DNA of 64,000 bases from Melastoma dodecandrum. Taxonomy: Eukaryota; Streptophyta; Magnoliopsida; Myrtales; Melastomataceae. Both the position numbers and the translations under genes were made by a program. The stretch spans positions 1-64,000 of the forward strand of contig JARUPY010000105.1 in the NCBI GenBank assembly GCA_029817715.1. The letters run 5' to 3'. Shown here piece after piece: positions 28,311 through 37,885 of the stretch. The notes under the pieces are model-generated. The model was given only the letters and a program-made list of their open reading frames with translations, was not told the DNA's origin and made no database searches. Within the stretch, counting starts at the first letter, position 1, and each line of letters opens with the position of its first letter.

Positions 28311-29429
28311 TCACTGGGCGACGAGGTCGGCCTGCAGGGCGCCGGCGGATTTGATCGCCTGCAGGATGGCGATGATCCCCGAGGGCTTGAGGCCGATCTG
28401 GTTGAGGCCGTTGACCAGCGTCTTGAGCGTCGTCCCGTGCAGGATCTCCAGCGTGCCCTTGGGTTCGGTCGACGAGATGGCGGTGGAGGGGACCACCTGG
28501 GTCTTGCCGCCCGACAGGGGCGCGGGTTGCGACACCTGGGGCGATTCCGTGATCCGCACCGTGAGGCTGCCGTGCGTCACCGCGACGGTCGAGATCTGCA
28601 CGTCCTCGCCGATCACCACGGTGCCGGTCCGCTCGTCGATGACGACGCGGGCCGGGACATCGGGATCGACCATCAGGTCGCCGATCTCCGACATGAAGCG
28701 CGTGGCGCCCACGCCCGGCGGGCAGACCAGCGCGATCCGGCGCAGATCCTCCTCCTTGGCGGCGCGGGTGCGGAAGCGCTGGCGCGTGTAGGTGTTGACC
28801 GCGTCGGCGACCCGCACCGCCGTCTTGAAGTCGGGGTTCTTGAGCTCGAGCACGAGCGAGCCGCCGGGCCCGAAGCCGCCCGGGGCCTCGCGCTCCACCA
28901 CGGCCCCGGTGGCGATGCGGCCGGTCGTCGGCACGCCCTGGCTGTAGCTCTCGGCGGCGCCCTGGGCCGACGAGCCCGAGACCGAGACGGCGCCCTGGGC
29001 CACCGCGTGGGTCTGGCCGTCGCCGCCCATCAGCGGCGTCATGATCAGCGTGCCGCCGAGCAGCGAGGTCGAATCGCCGAGCGACGAGACCGTGACGTCG
29101 AGCGGCTGGCCGCGGCTCGCCAGCGGCGGCAGCTGCGCCGTGACGATCACGGCCGCGACGTTGCGGTTGCGCAGCGACATGTTGCGCACGTTGACGCCCA
29201 TGCGGTCGAGCATGGATTGCACGGCCTGCTCGGTGAAGGGCGAGTTGCGCATCGTGTCGCCCGTGCTGAGCAGCCCCACGACGAGGCCGTAGCCCACGAG
29301 CTGGTTGTCGCGCATGCCGCCGAGCGTCGTGATGTCCTTGATGCGGACGGAGGCGCGGGCCGGAGCCGCGGCGCCCGCCAGCGCCGCCGCGGCGACGAGC
29401 GCGAGGACGAAGCCGGGAAGCCGACCCAT
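28311..29429 (-). CDS. flgI: flagellar P-ring protein FlgI
   Basis: Periplasmic protein that polymerises into the P ring around the flagellar rod. It has 372 residues. The Sec signal peptide is LPGFVLALVAAAALAGAAAP, cleaved after ARA-S; the mature start is VRIKDITTLGGMRDNQLVGY, followed by GLVVGLLSTGDTMRNSPFT. The C-terminus LKTLVNGLNQIGLKPSGIIA is diagnostic. Its ATG touches the flgA stop. It is the last gene of the six-gene operon seen here; flgH, which often follows in Rhizobiales, is not present. Confidence 0.97.
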   Translation of the reverse strand: MGRLPGFVLALVAAAALAGAAAPARASVRIKDITTLGGMRDNQLVGYGLVVGLLSTGDTMRNSPFTEQAVQSMLDRMGVNVRNMSLRNRNVAAVIVTAQLPPLASRGQPLDVTVSSLGDSTSLLGGTLIMTPLMGGDGQTHAVAQGAVSVSGSSAQGAAESYSQGVPTTGRIATGAVVEREAPGGFGPGGSLVLELKNPDFKTAVRVADAVNTYTRQRFRTRAAKEEDLRRIALVCPPGVGATRFMSEIGDLMVDPDVPARVVIDERTGTVVIGEDVQISTVAVTHGSLTVRITESPQVSQPAPLSGGKTQVVPSTAISSTEPKGTLEILHGTTLKTLVNGLNQIGLKPSGIIAILQAIKSAGALQADLVAQ

Positions 29430-29893
29430 CAGCCCTGCCCCGCGGCGGCCACGTGCACGGCCCCGTCGCCCCCGATGGTCCCCGACACGGTGAGGCCGCT
29501 CTCGAGGTTGCGCACCGGGATGACGTCGCCGACGGCGCCGGCCTGCAGGGCCGAACCGTAGGTCGAGATGGTGAGGCCGCCCTCGGCGTAGACGATGCGA
29601 ACCATGGCGTTGAGCGACACGACCTTGGGCTCGCCGATGGCGTTCTTGGGGATCGGCAGGTGCGGCAGCAGGGTGCGCCGGGAGGTCTTGTTGACGAGGG
29701 CGTTGCGGTCGAGAACCGCGGCGGCCTGGCCGGCGAAATTGTCCGGCATCTCCACCTCGGACAGCATCCCGTCGCGGATGACGTCGCCGGGATAGATGAC
29801 GACGGCCGGCACCGGCACGAACTGGCCCGCGGCGGCCGGGACGGCGACCAGGACCGCTGCGGCGCGGACGGCGAGCTGGGCGAGGCGGCGCAT
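29429..29893 (-). CDS. flgA: P-ring assembly chaperone FlgA
   Basis: Periplasmic chaperone needed for FlgI ring assembly. It has 154 residues with a signal peptide (LAQLAVRAAAVLVAVPAAAG). The SAF-like domain starts VVIYPGDVIRDGMLSEVE and ends GAVGDVIPVRNLESGLTVSG, a typical FlgA closing motif. It is short compared with the ~220 residues of E. coli FlgA, lacking the N-terminal domain, which is normal in alphaproteobacteria. It overlaps flgG and flgI by single bases. Confidence 0.92.
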   Translation of the reverse strand: MRRLAQLAVRAAAVLVAVPAAAGQFVPVPAVVIYPGDVIRDGMLSEVEMPDNFAGQAAAVLDRNALVNKTSRRTLLPHLPIPKNAIGEPKVVSLNAMVRIVYAEGGLTISTYGSALQAGAVGDVIPVRNLESGLTVSGTIGGDGAVHVAAAGQG

Positions 29894-30684
29894 CAGCCGC
29901 GCGTCCCGGTGCTGAGGGTGGAGCCCATCTGGTCGCAGGCCTGGATCACTTTGGAATTCATCTCGTAGGCGCGCTGCGCCGAGATGAGGTCCGAGATCTC
30001 CTTCACGGGATCGACGTTCGAGGATTCGAGGTAGCCCTGGCTGATCGTGCCGATACCGGGATCGCCGGGAACGCCCACGACGGCGGCGCCGGAGGCGGCG
30101 GTCTCCTGGAACATGTTGGAGCCGAGCGCCTGCAGGCCGGTCTCGTTGGCAAAATTGGCGACCGTCAGTTGCCCGAGCTGGGTCGGCGTGGTGGCGCCCG
30201 CCACCGTGGCGGTGACGATGCCCGAGGTGCTGACCGTGACGTTGGTGCTGTTCGGCGGCACGATGATGGCGGGGCTGACGGCATAGCCGTCGAGGCTGAC
30301 GAGCTGGCCCGAGGCGTTGGTGTTGAAGGCGCCGTCGCGGGTATAGACCGTGTCGCCGTTGGGGCCGGTCAGCTGGAACCAGCCGCGGCCCTGGATGCCG
30401 AGGTCGAAGGTGTTGCCGGTGTTGGTGAAGGAGCCCTGGGTCTCGAGGTTGCGGATCGCCACCATGCGGACGCCGAGCCCGAGCTGGGCGCCCTCCGGGA
30501 TGGTGTTGCCGGTGCCGCGGTTCGACACGCCCTGGAGGCGCTCGGCTTCATACATCAGGTCGGAGAACTCCGCCTTGCCGCGTTTGAAGCCGGTCGTGTT
30601 CATGTTGGCGAGGTTGTTGGCGATGACTTCGACGTTGGTCTGCTGGGCAGACATGCCGGTGGCGGCGATCGCAAGGGCACGCAT
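29893..30684 (-). CDS. flgG: flagellar distal rod protein FlgG
   Basis: Forms the distal rod between rod and hook. It has 263 residues. The N-terminal coil [20 protein letters not shown] and [19 protein letters not shown], the central RTVYTRDG-like [20 protein letters not shown] and the C-terminal coil [20 protein letters not shown] with [13 protein letters not shown] are all present. It follows fliE after a 253-base gap that holds a dispersed palindromic repeat, which is unusual inside an operon. Confidence 0.97.
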   Translation of the reverse strand: MRALAIAATGMSAQQTNVEVIANNLANMNTTGFKRGKAEFSDLMYEAERLQGVSNRGTGNTIPEGAQLGLGVRMVAIRNLETQGSFTNTGNTFDLGIQGRGWFQLTGPNGDTVYTRDGAFNTNASGQLVSLDGYAVSPAIIVPPNSTNVTVSTSGIVTATVAGATTPTQLGQLTVANFANETGLQALGSNMFQETAASGAAVVGVPGDPGIGTISQGYLESSNVDPVKEISDLISAQRAYEMNSKVIQACDQMGSTLSTGTRG

Positions 30685-30751
30685 TCGGAAGGGTCCCCGG
30701 AGCCGTCCGGCCCGTCAGGGGCCGTGCTGGGCTCGTTGTGGATGCTCGGGA

Positions 30752-30845
30752 TAGAGCAGCTCGCGATCGGGTCGAATCACCTGATCGCGTGAAGATGCTC
30801 GTCAAAGCAGAGACGGAGAGCTGGTGATGCGAGCCGAGGCGAGCG
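30752..30845. repeat. dispersed palindromic repeat, copy 1 (between fliE and flgG)
   Basis: Core CGCGATCGGGT-CGAAT-CACCTGATCGCG (30761-30788, a near-perfect inverted repeat) followed by TGAAGATGCTC. A second copy with the same order of blocks lies at 52307-52400. The core could fold in flgBC-fliE mRNA upstream of flgG and alter expression of the downstream flg genes. Confidence 0.7.
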
Positions 30846-30937
30846 GCAACAGCTCTCCGGGCGCCGGGCCGCCGGGCGTCGCGCCCGGGCGGGCTCTCGC
30901 GAGCCGCCGCGGCGGCCCGGCGGATGGCGTTCCGATG

Positions 30938-31270
30938 TCAGATCGACATCCGGCTGACCTCCTGGAAGGCCGAGACAGCCTTGTCGCGGATGGCGAGGGC
31001 GGTCTGGAGCGACTCCTGCGCCGACATGACGGACTGGACCACGTCCTGCGTGCTGGCCTGCCCCTGCAGGCCCGAGATGGAGGTCGCCTCGGCGGCCTTC
31101 ATCTTCTTCAGCGCATCGCCCGAGACCTGGGCCATGACCGAACCGAAGTCGCTCCCGGCCGACGCCGAGGCGGCCGAGGATGCCGCGGAGGCCGCCGAGG
31201 TGGCGGCCGCGCCGAGCGAGGGGGCGAGGGCCGACAGGGCGGAGGTGACGAGCGGGAGGGCGGCGATCAT
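30938..31270 (-). CDS. fliE: flagellar hook-basal body protein FliE
   Basis: Links the MS ring to the proximal rod. It has 110 residues, with an Ala/Ser-rich N-terminus, then [20 protein letters not shown] and the conserved C-terminal helix [20 protein letters not shown] and [16 protein letters not shown]. Its start overlaps the flgC stop by 4 bases, indicating coupling. The intact frame and expected length leave little doubt. Confidence 0.95.
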   Translation of the reverse strand: MIAALPLVTSALSALAPSLGAAATSAASAASSAASASAGSDFGSVMAQVSGDALKKMKAAEATSISGLQGQASTQDVVQSVMSAQESLQTALAIRDKAVSAFQEVSRMSI

Positions 31271-31689
31271 GAGGAGCCTTTCAGGAGATCGATGGTCATG
31301 GAGATCAGGTCGCGGGACTGCTTGATGACCTGAAGGTCGGCTTCGTAGGAGCGGTTGGCCTCGCGCATGTCGCTCATCTCCGAGATCATGTTGACGTTGG
31401 GCATCTTGACGGCGCCCTTCGCGTCGGCGGCGGGATTGCCGGGGTCCTGCTCGATGATGAAGGCCGAGGGATCCTCGTCGACCGACTTCACCGCCACGAC
31501 GTTCTGCCCGGCGACGCGGTCGAAGGTGTTCTCGAAGCTGATGGTCTTGCGGCGGTAGGGGTCGGAGCCCGGCGTCGCGCCGGTGGACTGGGCGTTGGCG
31601 AGGTTCTCCGACACGACGCGCAACCGCGCCGATTGCGCCGAAAGGCCCGAGCCGGCGACGCGCAGCGCCGCTTGAAGGGAATCGATCAT
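31267..31689 (-). CDS. flgC: flagellar proximal rod protein FlgC
   Basis: Proximal rod component of the basal body. It has 140 residues, with the N-terminal [20 protein letters not shown] and [20 protein letters not shown] and the C-terminal [20 protein letters not shown] motif shared by rod proteins. It sits 7 bases after the flgB stop and overlaps fliE. Confidence 0.96.
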   Translation of the reverse strand: MIDSLQAALRVAGSGLSAQSARLRVVSENLANAQSTGATPGSDPYRRKTISFENTFDRVAGQNVVAVKSVDEDPSAFIIEQDPGNPAADAKGAVKMPNVNMISEMSDMREANRSYEADLQVIKQSRDLISMTIDLLKGSS

Positions 31690-31696
31690 CGCTCTC

Positions 31697-32077
31697 TCAG
31701 CTCTTCACCGCCGCCATCAGCATGCTGTGGAAGCTCTTCACGATGCCGGTGTTCAGCGAATAGGCGCGATTGACGTCGCCGGCCTTGATCAGCTCCTGTT
31801 CGAGGCTGACGGTGTTCCCCGATTCCGTCACTTCCCACGGGTTCTCGTCCTTGATGGCGGCGGCCTGGGCCTGCATGGGATCGAGGGAGAGATGGCTCGA
31901 CGAGGTCGAGGCCAGCTGGAGCTGCGTCTTGTCGAACACGTCCGAGAAGGGCTGGAGCGCCTGCGCGCGGTAGCCGGGCGTCGAGGCATTGGCGACGTTG
32001 GCGGCGATGACAGACTGATCGGTCGACAGCCACCGGGCCTGCCGCGCCGCGAGATCGAAGAGGTGGATGGGTTCCAC
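31697..32077 (-). CDS. flgB: flagellar proximal rod protein FlgB
   Basis: First rod protein and first gene of the operon. The chosen start is a GTG at 32077 ([20 protein letters not shown]), giving 126 residues, the usual FlgB length. A longer in-frame start at 32233 adds 52 residues without family similarity. The rod motif [20 protein letters not shown] is clear, and the end is [16 protein letters not shown]. The divergent gap to ftcR holds a perfect CtrA box about 180 bases upstream, so cell-cycle control is likely. Confidence 0.93.
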   Translation of the reverse strand: MEPIHLFDLAARQARWLSTDQSVIAANVANASTPGYRAQALQPFSDVFDKTQLQLASTSSSHLSLDPMQAQAAAIKDENPWEVTESGNTVSLEQELIKAGDVNRAYSLNTGIVKSFHSMLMAAVKS

Positions 32078-32255
32078 GGAGTACGCTCCCAGGCTCGTGG
32101 TCGAGGACGAGGTCGACCGTGCCGCCCCAACCTTGCACGGGGCTGTACGCCGGGCCCGTTCACCCGCATCGATCGCCGCGGGCCCTGTACAGTCGGCGCA
32201 CGGGACAAGTCCTGAGCAAGAAGGCGGGCCCACCGCGGGCCGGGACGACGGCCGG

Positions 32256-32270
32256 TTAAGGCATCGTTAA
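32256..32270. promoter_or_regulatory. CtrA binding box between flgB and ftcR
   Basis: TTAAGGCATCGTTAA is an exact match to the CtrA consensus TTAA-N7-TTAA. It lies in the 433-base divergent region, 179 bases from flgB and 241 from ftcR. In alphaproteobacteria CtrA switches on flagellar genes of this class, so direct control of one or both genes is inferred. Confidence 0.75.
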
Positions 32271-32510
32271 TATCCCCCTTCGGCCGAATCACCTGGGAAC
32301 TTTGAAAGATTTATAAATCGTTACCGTTCCTCTTGGGACCGACGGGCGGCGCGATCTCCGGGCCTGGAGAGGCGGCGGGCCCGCGGTTATGACCGTCCGG
32401 AAACGCTTTATTAAGCATCCCGGCGATAAAAATTTCTCCAGATGGTGAATGGAACGTGACCGCGGCCCGAAGCGACGGGCCCGTCGCGGCCCGGACGAAG
32501 GATGCCCCCG

Positions 32511-33269
32511 ATGCTGATTCTGATCGACGACCGGGAAATCGTGGCGGTCGGCTACGCCGGCGGCTTCAAGGCGGAGGGCGTGTGCTCGACGGGGTTCTGC
32601 CCGGCCGACTTCCGGGGATGGATCGAGACCGTGGCGGACCACGACCTGCAGGCCGTCGAGGCCTTCCTGATCGGCAATTGCCGCGACCGCTCGAACTATC
32701 CGGGCTGGATCCGCGAGCGCTCGGGCGCCCCCATCATCGCCATCAACGAGACCCAGTCCCTCGAACAGACCCTGGACCTCTTCGCGGCCGGCTTCGACGA
32801 CGTGGTGCGCAAGCCCATCCACGTCCGCGAGCTCCTGGCGCGCATCGACGCCATCCGGCGCCGCGTCGCGGCCGGCGCCGCCAAGAAGGCGGACGTCACG
32901 GTCGGCGAGATCCGCGTCTTCTTCGACGGCCGCGACCCCGAGATCCGCGGCGAGGCCTTCCTGCTGCCGCGGCGCGAGCGCCGCATCCTCGAATATCTCG
33001 TCAAGAACCGCGGCCGCCGCGTCTCCAAGACGCAGATCTTCAACGCCATCTACGGCATCTTCGACGAGAACATCGAGGAGAACGTGGTCGAGAGCCACGT
33101 CTCGAAGCTGCGCAAGAAGCTGCGCGCCAAGCTCGGATACGATCCGATCGAATCCAAGCGCTTCCTCGGCTATTGCCTCGAGGATCCCTGCGGCACGGCG
33201 CCGGCCGGCCTGTGGGACGGCGAAGCCGCCGAGGCCACGCCGCGGGCGCTCGTGCCGAGCGCCGCATAA
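32511..33269 (+). CDS. ftcR: flagellar transcriptional regulator FtcR (CtrA-like response regulator)
   Basis: OmpR-type regulator of flagellar genes known from Brucella (FtcR) and Sinorhizobium (Rem). It has 252 residues from the ATG at 32511. The receiver-like N-domain ([19 protein letters not shown]) has little of the usual phosphorylation triad: the acidic pair is DDRE, and a phosphoacceptor Asp is not obvious. This is normal for the family. The DNA-binding domain reads [20 protein letters not shown], then [20 protein letters not shown] and [20 protein letters not shown]. It is divergent from flgB and convergent with dhaL. Confidence 0.93.
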   Translation: MLILIDDREIVAVGYAGGFKAEGVCSTGFCPADFRGWIETVADHDLQAVEAFLIGNCRDRSNYPGWIRERSGAPIIAINETQSLEQTLDLFAAGFDDVVRKPIHVRELLARIDAIRRRVAAGAAKKADVTVGEIRVFFDGRDPEIRGEAFLLPRRERRILEYLVKNRGRRVSKTQIFNAIYGIFDENIEENVVESHVSKLRKKLRAKLGYDPIESKRFLGYCLEDPCGTAPAGLWDGEAAEATPRALVPSAA

Positions 33270-33281
33270 GGGCGTCGTCCC

Positions 33282-33949
33282 CTATCCGGCCGCCGCGACG
33301 GGCTTCGCCGCCGCGACGGCGCGCAGGATGGTGACCGCCGAGGCGGCGCCGGGATCCATGTGGCCGAGGGCGCGTTCGCCGAGCCGCGACGGCCCGGCCC
33401 TTGGACGCCACCATGCTCTTCGTCGCCTCGGCCCCTTTCGCCGCCGCCTCGGCGGCGGCGGCGAGGCAGGCCTTCAGGGGCAGGCCTTCGGCGGCCGCGG
33501 ACTCGATCGCCTCGGCGGCCGGAATCCAGGCGTCCAACATCGTCTTGTCGCCGCGCTCGCCCTTGCCGCGGTCCTGGATGCCCTTGGCCATGGCGCTGAC
33601 CACCGCCACCATGGCTTCGCGGTCGAGGGTGGGGCGGCCCTTGACGGCGGCGCCGGCGCGCATGAAGGCCGTCGCGTAGAGGGGCCCCGACGAGGCTCCG
33701 ACGGCGTTGAGGAAGGATTTGGCAGCCGCGTTGAAGACCGCGGTCGGCTCGATCCCGTCGGGATCGAGTTCGCGCAGGCGTCGCCGTCACGGCCGAGAAG
33801 CCGATCTGCATGGTGACGCCATGGTCAGCGTCGCCGATCACCCCGTCGAGCTGGCAGAGCCTGTCCTTGTCGGCTTCGATGGCGGCATCGAGGTCGGCGA
33901 AGATGGCGATGAGGTCGCGGGTCGCCAACGGGGTCTGGGTTTGGGCCAT
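33282..33949 (-). CDS. dhaL: dihydroxyacetone kinase subunit L (DhaL), frameshifted
   Basis: Nucleotide-binding subunit that phosphorylates the triose held by DhaK. The start is at 33949 (MAQTQTPLATRDLIAIFADL), with the Mg-ADP-binding DGVIGDADHGVTMQIGF. After a frame change near 33780 it runs AKSFLNAVGASSGPLYATAF and RGKGERGDKTMLDAWIPA. A second change near 33397 restores GERALGHMDPGAASAVTILR before a TAG at 33282-33284. Repaired length is ~221 residues, normal for DhaL. It follows dhaK by 26 bases. No DhaM phosphotransfer gene is nearby. Confidence 0.88.
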
Positions 33950-33975
33950 GGTCCTGGATCCTGGGTCGGGAAAGG

Positions 33976-34982
33976 TCAGCCCGCGCGGAACATCGCGCAG
34001 TCGCAGGGGCGGTCGAGGAGCTCGGTCAGTTCGTCGTCGAGCAGCATCAGCGTGATCGACGCGCCCGCCATCTCGAGCGAGGTGCAATAGGGCCCGACCC
34101 AGGTGGCGTGGACGCCGATGCCGTGGGCGGCGAGCCGCTGGTGGACGCGCCGGTTCAGGAGATAGAGCTCCATCAGCGGCGTCGCCCCGAGGGAGTTGAC
34201 CAGCACCGCCACCCGGTCGCCCCGCTCCGCCGGCATCTCGGCGAAGATGCGGTCCATGATGTCGTCCACCACGGCATCGGCGGTCCTGATGGTCTCGCGC
34301 GAGATGCCGGGCTCGCCATGGATGCCCATGCCGATCTCCATCTCGTCGTCGCCGATCTCGAAATTGTGCCTGAGCGTCTGGGGCAGCGAACAGGGCGAGA
34401 GCGCCACCCCCACCGTGAAGGTGCGGTCGTTGGCCTTGCGGGTCAGCCGCTCGCATTCGGCGAGGGGCTTCATGGCATCGCAGGCCGCGCCCGCGACCTT
34501 GAAGATGAAGAGGTTGCCGGCGACGCCCCGGCGCTTCTCGCGCTGGTCCGCGGGCGCGGAGGCGATGTCGTCGGTCGACAGGACGGTGCGGACCTCGATC
34601 CCCTCCATGCCGGCCATCTCGGCCGCCATGTCGAAATTCATGACGTCCCCGGCATAGTTGCCATAGAGGAAGAGCACGCCGGCGCCCCCGTCCACGGCCT
34701 TGGCGCATTCCACGATCGGGTCGGGCGGCGGCGAAGCGAAGACGTTGCCGACCGCGGCGGCGTCGGCGAGCCCCCGGCCCACGAAGCCCAGGAAGGTAGG
34801 CTCGTGGCCCGAGCCGCCGCCCACCACGAGCCCGACCTTGCCCTTGCGGGGCCCCTCCACCGCCACCACCGAGCGCGGGCTGCCCGGCACCTGCCGGACG
34901 TGACGCGGATGGGCGGCGACGATGCCTCGAGCATCTCCTCGATGATGAGCTTCGGCTCGTTGATCAGCTTCTTCGTCCGCAT
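33976..34982 (-). CDS. dhaK: dihydroxyacetone kinase subunit K (DhaK), one-base frameshift
   Basis: Binds dihydroxyacetone (or a related keto-triose/tetrose) covalently through a His. It starts at 34982 behind a strong GGGAGGA site (MRTKKLINEPKLIIEEMLEA). The frame changes near 34912, then VGLVVGGGSGHEPTFLGFVG, VLFLYGNYAGDVMNFDMAAE, GVALSPCSLPQTLRHNFEIG and EIGMGIHGEPGISR follow; the His of GIHGEPG is the expected covalent site. ~335 residues after repair. Transcribed from the sorC side and followed by dhaL. With the importer operon opposite, it points to breakdown of a polyol or sugar to phosphorylated trioses or related keto-sugars. Confidence 0.9.
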
Positions 34983-35029
34983 GGACCGTCCTCCCTCGAT
35001 GATCTTTGTCGTTCTCCGGCGCCTCGCGG

Positions 35030-36058
35030 CCGGTCTCCTCTTCGGCGCCGTCGGCGACCAGGATGCCGCGGGCGGCGGCCTCGTCGGTCACCAGCACGGT
35101 GGCGTGGCCGCCCCGCAGGCAGGCCAGGAGCGCCGGAACCTTGTCGAGCCCGCCCGCCACCGCGATGCGGGTCCGGATGGCCGGCACGTCCTCGAGCGCG
35201 ACGCCGATGGTGCGGGCATCGAGCGGCCCGCGCAGCGGCCGGCCCGCGTCGTCCATGAAGCGACCCGCCACGACCGCCACGGCGCCGCGCGACAGGTAGT
35301 GGCGCGCGGAGGCGGCGTCCACGAGTCCGCTGGCGAAGATCAGGCTGTCGCGCCGCGTCGTGCAGACCCCGAAGACCAGGAGGTCGACGCTGCGGATCAG
35401 GTTCAGCCGCTCGCGCACGATCGGCTCCTCCACCAGCAGGTCGCGGACGGCCGCGCTCGGACACGACGGCCGGCGCCGTCAGGTTGATTGCAGCGCGACC
35501 CCGAGCGCCGCCGCGAGGCGGGAGGCGCAGAGTTCGGGCGAGACGTCGAACCCCGCCGCCGTGCTGCCCGACATCTGGACGACGGTCCGGTCGGGCAGGC
35601 TCCGCGGGCCCGCGAAATCCGCCATGGCCAGCACGGTCCGGCTCCAGGCCACCCCAAGGGCGTCGCCCGGGCGGAGCAGGTTGCGCAGCGCGCCGGCACC
35701 GGCCTGGCCGAGCCGCACCGTCAGGGGCCTGTCGCCGTCGCCGTTGGGGATGACCCACGCAATCGGCGAGGCCGAACCGGCGCTTCAGCGCCTGGGCCAG
35801 CCGGATGGCGCGGAGGCGGCGCGGATCGATGGTGATCTGCACGATGTCCCGCGCCCGGGCCTCGGCGAGGTAGCCGTTGACGGTGGCGCGCGAGATGCCC
35901 ATCACGCCGGCTATCTCGTTCTGCGTCATGCCGTCCTGGAAGTACAACCAACTCGCCCAGACGAGCGGGTCGTCGCGGAACCGCAGCGGGATGCCCGCCC
36001 CGCCCGGATCCTCCCCCAGAGTCTTGATGATGGTCGTCGCGCGTTTCGGCATTGACAT
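35030..36058 (-). CDS. SorC-family sugar-binding transcriptional regulator, several frameshifts
   Basis: Probable regulator of both divergent units. It starts at 36058 (MSMPKRATTIIKTLGEDPGG). The helix-turn-helix is DGMTQNEIAGVMGISRATVN (about residues 45-65). The effector domain appears in other frames: RLGQAGAGALRNLLRPGDAL and VAWSRTVLAMADFAG, then VEEPIVRERLNLIRSVDLLV and GVCTTRRDSLIFASGLVDAA, ending GHATVLVTDEAAARGIL. Frame changes lie near 35755, 35490 and 35460, with the 3' end unresolved, so the end coordinate is an estimate from family length. It shares a 132-base promoter region with the solute-binding protein gene. Confidence 0.82.
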
Positions 36059-36069
36059 CTGTTCGCTTT

Positions 36070-36089
36070 GTTTTGAATTATGTCGAAAC
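36070..36089. promoter_or_regulatory. candidate SorC-type operator
   Basis: GTTTTGAATTATGTCGAAAC contains inverted half-sites GTTTTGA and TCGAAAC with a 6-base spacer, six of seven positions pairing. It is locally A+T-rich and lies 12 bases upstream of the sorC ATG, between the divergent transcripts. A regulator bound here could control itself and the importer operon. Confidence 0.5.
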
Positions 36090-36190
36090 GCATGAGGATT
36101 GCAACGGCCGGAAGCCGACATGGACCGGCCGAACTGCAGCGGGGCGAACCACCGGCACACGATCGGGGTCGCCTGTTCTGGGAGGGAATC

Positions 36191-37683
36191 ATGTCAGACC
36201 ACGATCGCAACACGTCCGGCTTCGACCCGCGGATGCCGCGCCGCACGCTGCTCAAGGGCGCGGCCACGCTCGGCCTGTCGGGCGCCGTGGGGGCGCCCTT
36301 CATCAACCGGCTGCGCGCCATGGAGGCGCATCCCCTCGCCGGCAAGAAGATCGAGATGAACATCCTCGGCATCGCCGGCTGGGTGCCCTCCTCGCTCGGC
36401 GTCAAGATGAGCCCGCTCTTCGCCGACTACGTCAAGCAACGCTACGGCTATGACGTCACGTTCGGCTTCGCCGAGGCGCCCTTCTCCGACCTGTTCCAGA
36501 AGGCCGCGACCTCGCTCGCCACCAAGAGCCAGGAATACAACATCATCATCTCGGATTCGCAGTGGCTCGGCGCTCTCGCCAAGCCGGGCTGGATCCTGAA
36601 ACTCAACGACGTCATCGCCAAGAACAAGCCCCTGCAGGTCGACTGGTTCTCGCAGACCGTCGTCGACACATATATGCGCTATCCGGACGGCAGCCAGGAC
36701 ATCTACGGATTGCCGCAGGAGGGCGACACCAAGGCTCTCTACATCCGCAGGGACCTGTTCGAGGATCCCAAGGAGCAGCAGGCCTTCCAGGCCAAGTACA
36801 ACATGAAGCTGCCGGTGACCTTCGAGGATTTCGAAAACCTCAATGCCGACGACTACGAGAAGGTGATGGCGTTCTTCACGCGGCCCGAGAAGGGGCTGTG
36901 GGGCGCCGCCTGGCAGTACAGCCGCGTGTATGATTTCTGCACCTGCCCGTTGTTCTCCATGATGTGGAGTTCGGGCAACCAGATCTGGGATGCCAAGACC
37001 GGCCAGGTCGAGGGCGTGCTCAACACCGACGCCAATGCCAAAGTGATGGAGCGCTACAAGTCCTGGCTGAAATACATGCCGCCCGGCGCCACCAACTACG
37101 GCCATCGCCGAGGAGATCGACGTGTGGACGCAGGGCAAGGTGGCCACCTGCCTGCAATGGGCGGCCGTGGGCCTCGCCATGCTCACGCCCGAGAACCGCG
37201 ACAAGGTGATGGTCGTGCCGCCGCCGAAGTTCGGCGCCAAGGGGTCCGAGAAGCGCATCTACTGCATGGGCGGGCGGCCCTGGGTGATCAACGCCTTCAA
37301 CGACGAGACCAAGATGCGGGTCGCGATCGACTTCATGAACTGGTGGTATCAGCCCGATACGGCGCTGGAATATGCCAAGCGCGGCGGCAACCCCTGCGAC
37401 AAGGCCACCCTGAACTCGGCCGCCTTCGACGGGCATCAACCCGTGGAACCGCGCCTATAAATTCATGCTGGAGCCCGGCAACAGCCAGGATTTCTGGCAC
37501 GATCCCAAATATTCCGAGATGCTGGCGCTCCAGCAGGAGGGTTTCACCTCCTACATGACCGGTCAGTCCAAGGATGCCCGGGCCGTGCTCGACTATATCG
37601 CCTGCGGCCAGCAACAGATCCTCTATGACGCGGGTACGGCCAAGAAGGAGCCCTCGGGCGCCTGCGGCAACGTCTCGCTCTAA
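36191..37683 (+). CDS. ABC importer solute-binding protein, two frameshifts
   Basis: Periplasmic family-1 binding protein for a carbohydrate or polyol. It starts at an ATG at 36191 after GGGAGG. A Tat-type leader is seen: MPRRTLLKGAATLGLSGAVG. The mature body reads GWVPSSLGVKMSPLFADYVK, GFAEAPFSDLFQKAATSLAT and MRYPDGSQDIYGLPQEGDTK. It shifts frame near 37105 (then EEIDVWTQGKVATCLQWAAV) and near 37432 (then FMLEPGNSQDFWHDPKYSEM). ~497 residues after repair, large for the family, as in the glycerol-type GlpV proteins. A hairpin after the stop may favour its mRNA over the downstream genes. Confidence 0.88.
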
Positions 37684-37705
37684 AGGAGACCGGACGGCCC
37701 TTTCA

Positions 37706-37736
37706 CCCCGGCGGAGCCCGCCCGCTCCCGCCGGGG
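37706..37736 (+). terminator. stem-loop after the solute-binding protein gene
   Basis: CCCCGGCGG pairs with CCGCCGGGG across a 13-base loop, 22 bases after the stop. Such hairpins between binding-protein and permease genes usually protect the upstream mRNA or attenuate readthrough, giving excess binding protein. There is no U tract. Confidence 0.5.
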
Positions 37737-37885
37737 CGGGAAGGCCCGCGGCCGGCCGCCGGGCCGGACCGCACCTGTCCGGTCGCGGCGGAGCCGGCAC
37801 CGCCCCGCCGCCCGAGACCCCACGCCCCGCCGGCGGCCCCGTCGTCGCGGCGATGGCGCCCTTCCAGAGCCCGAGGACAACCGGC

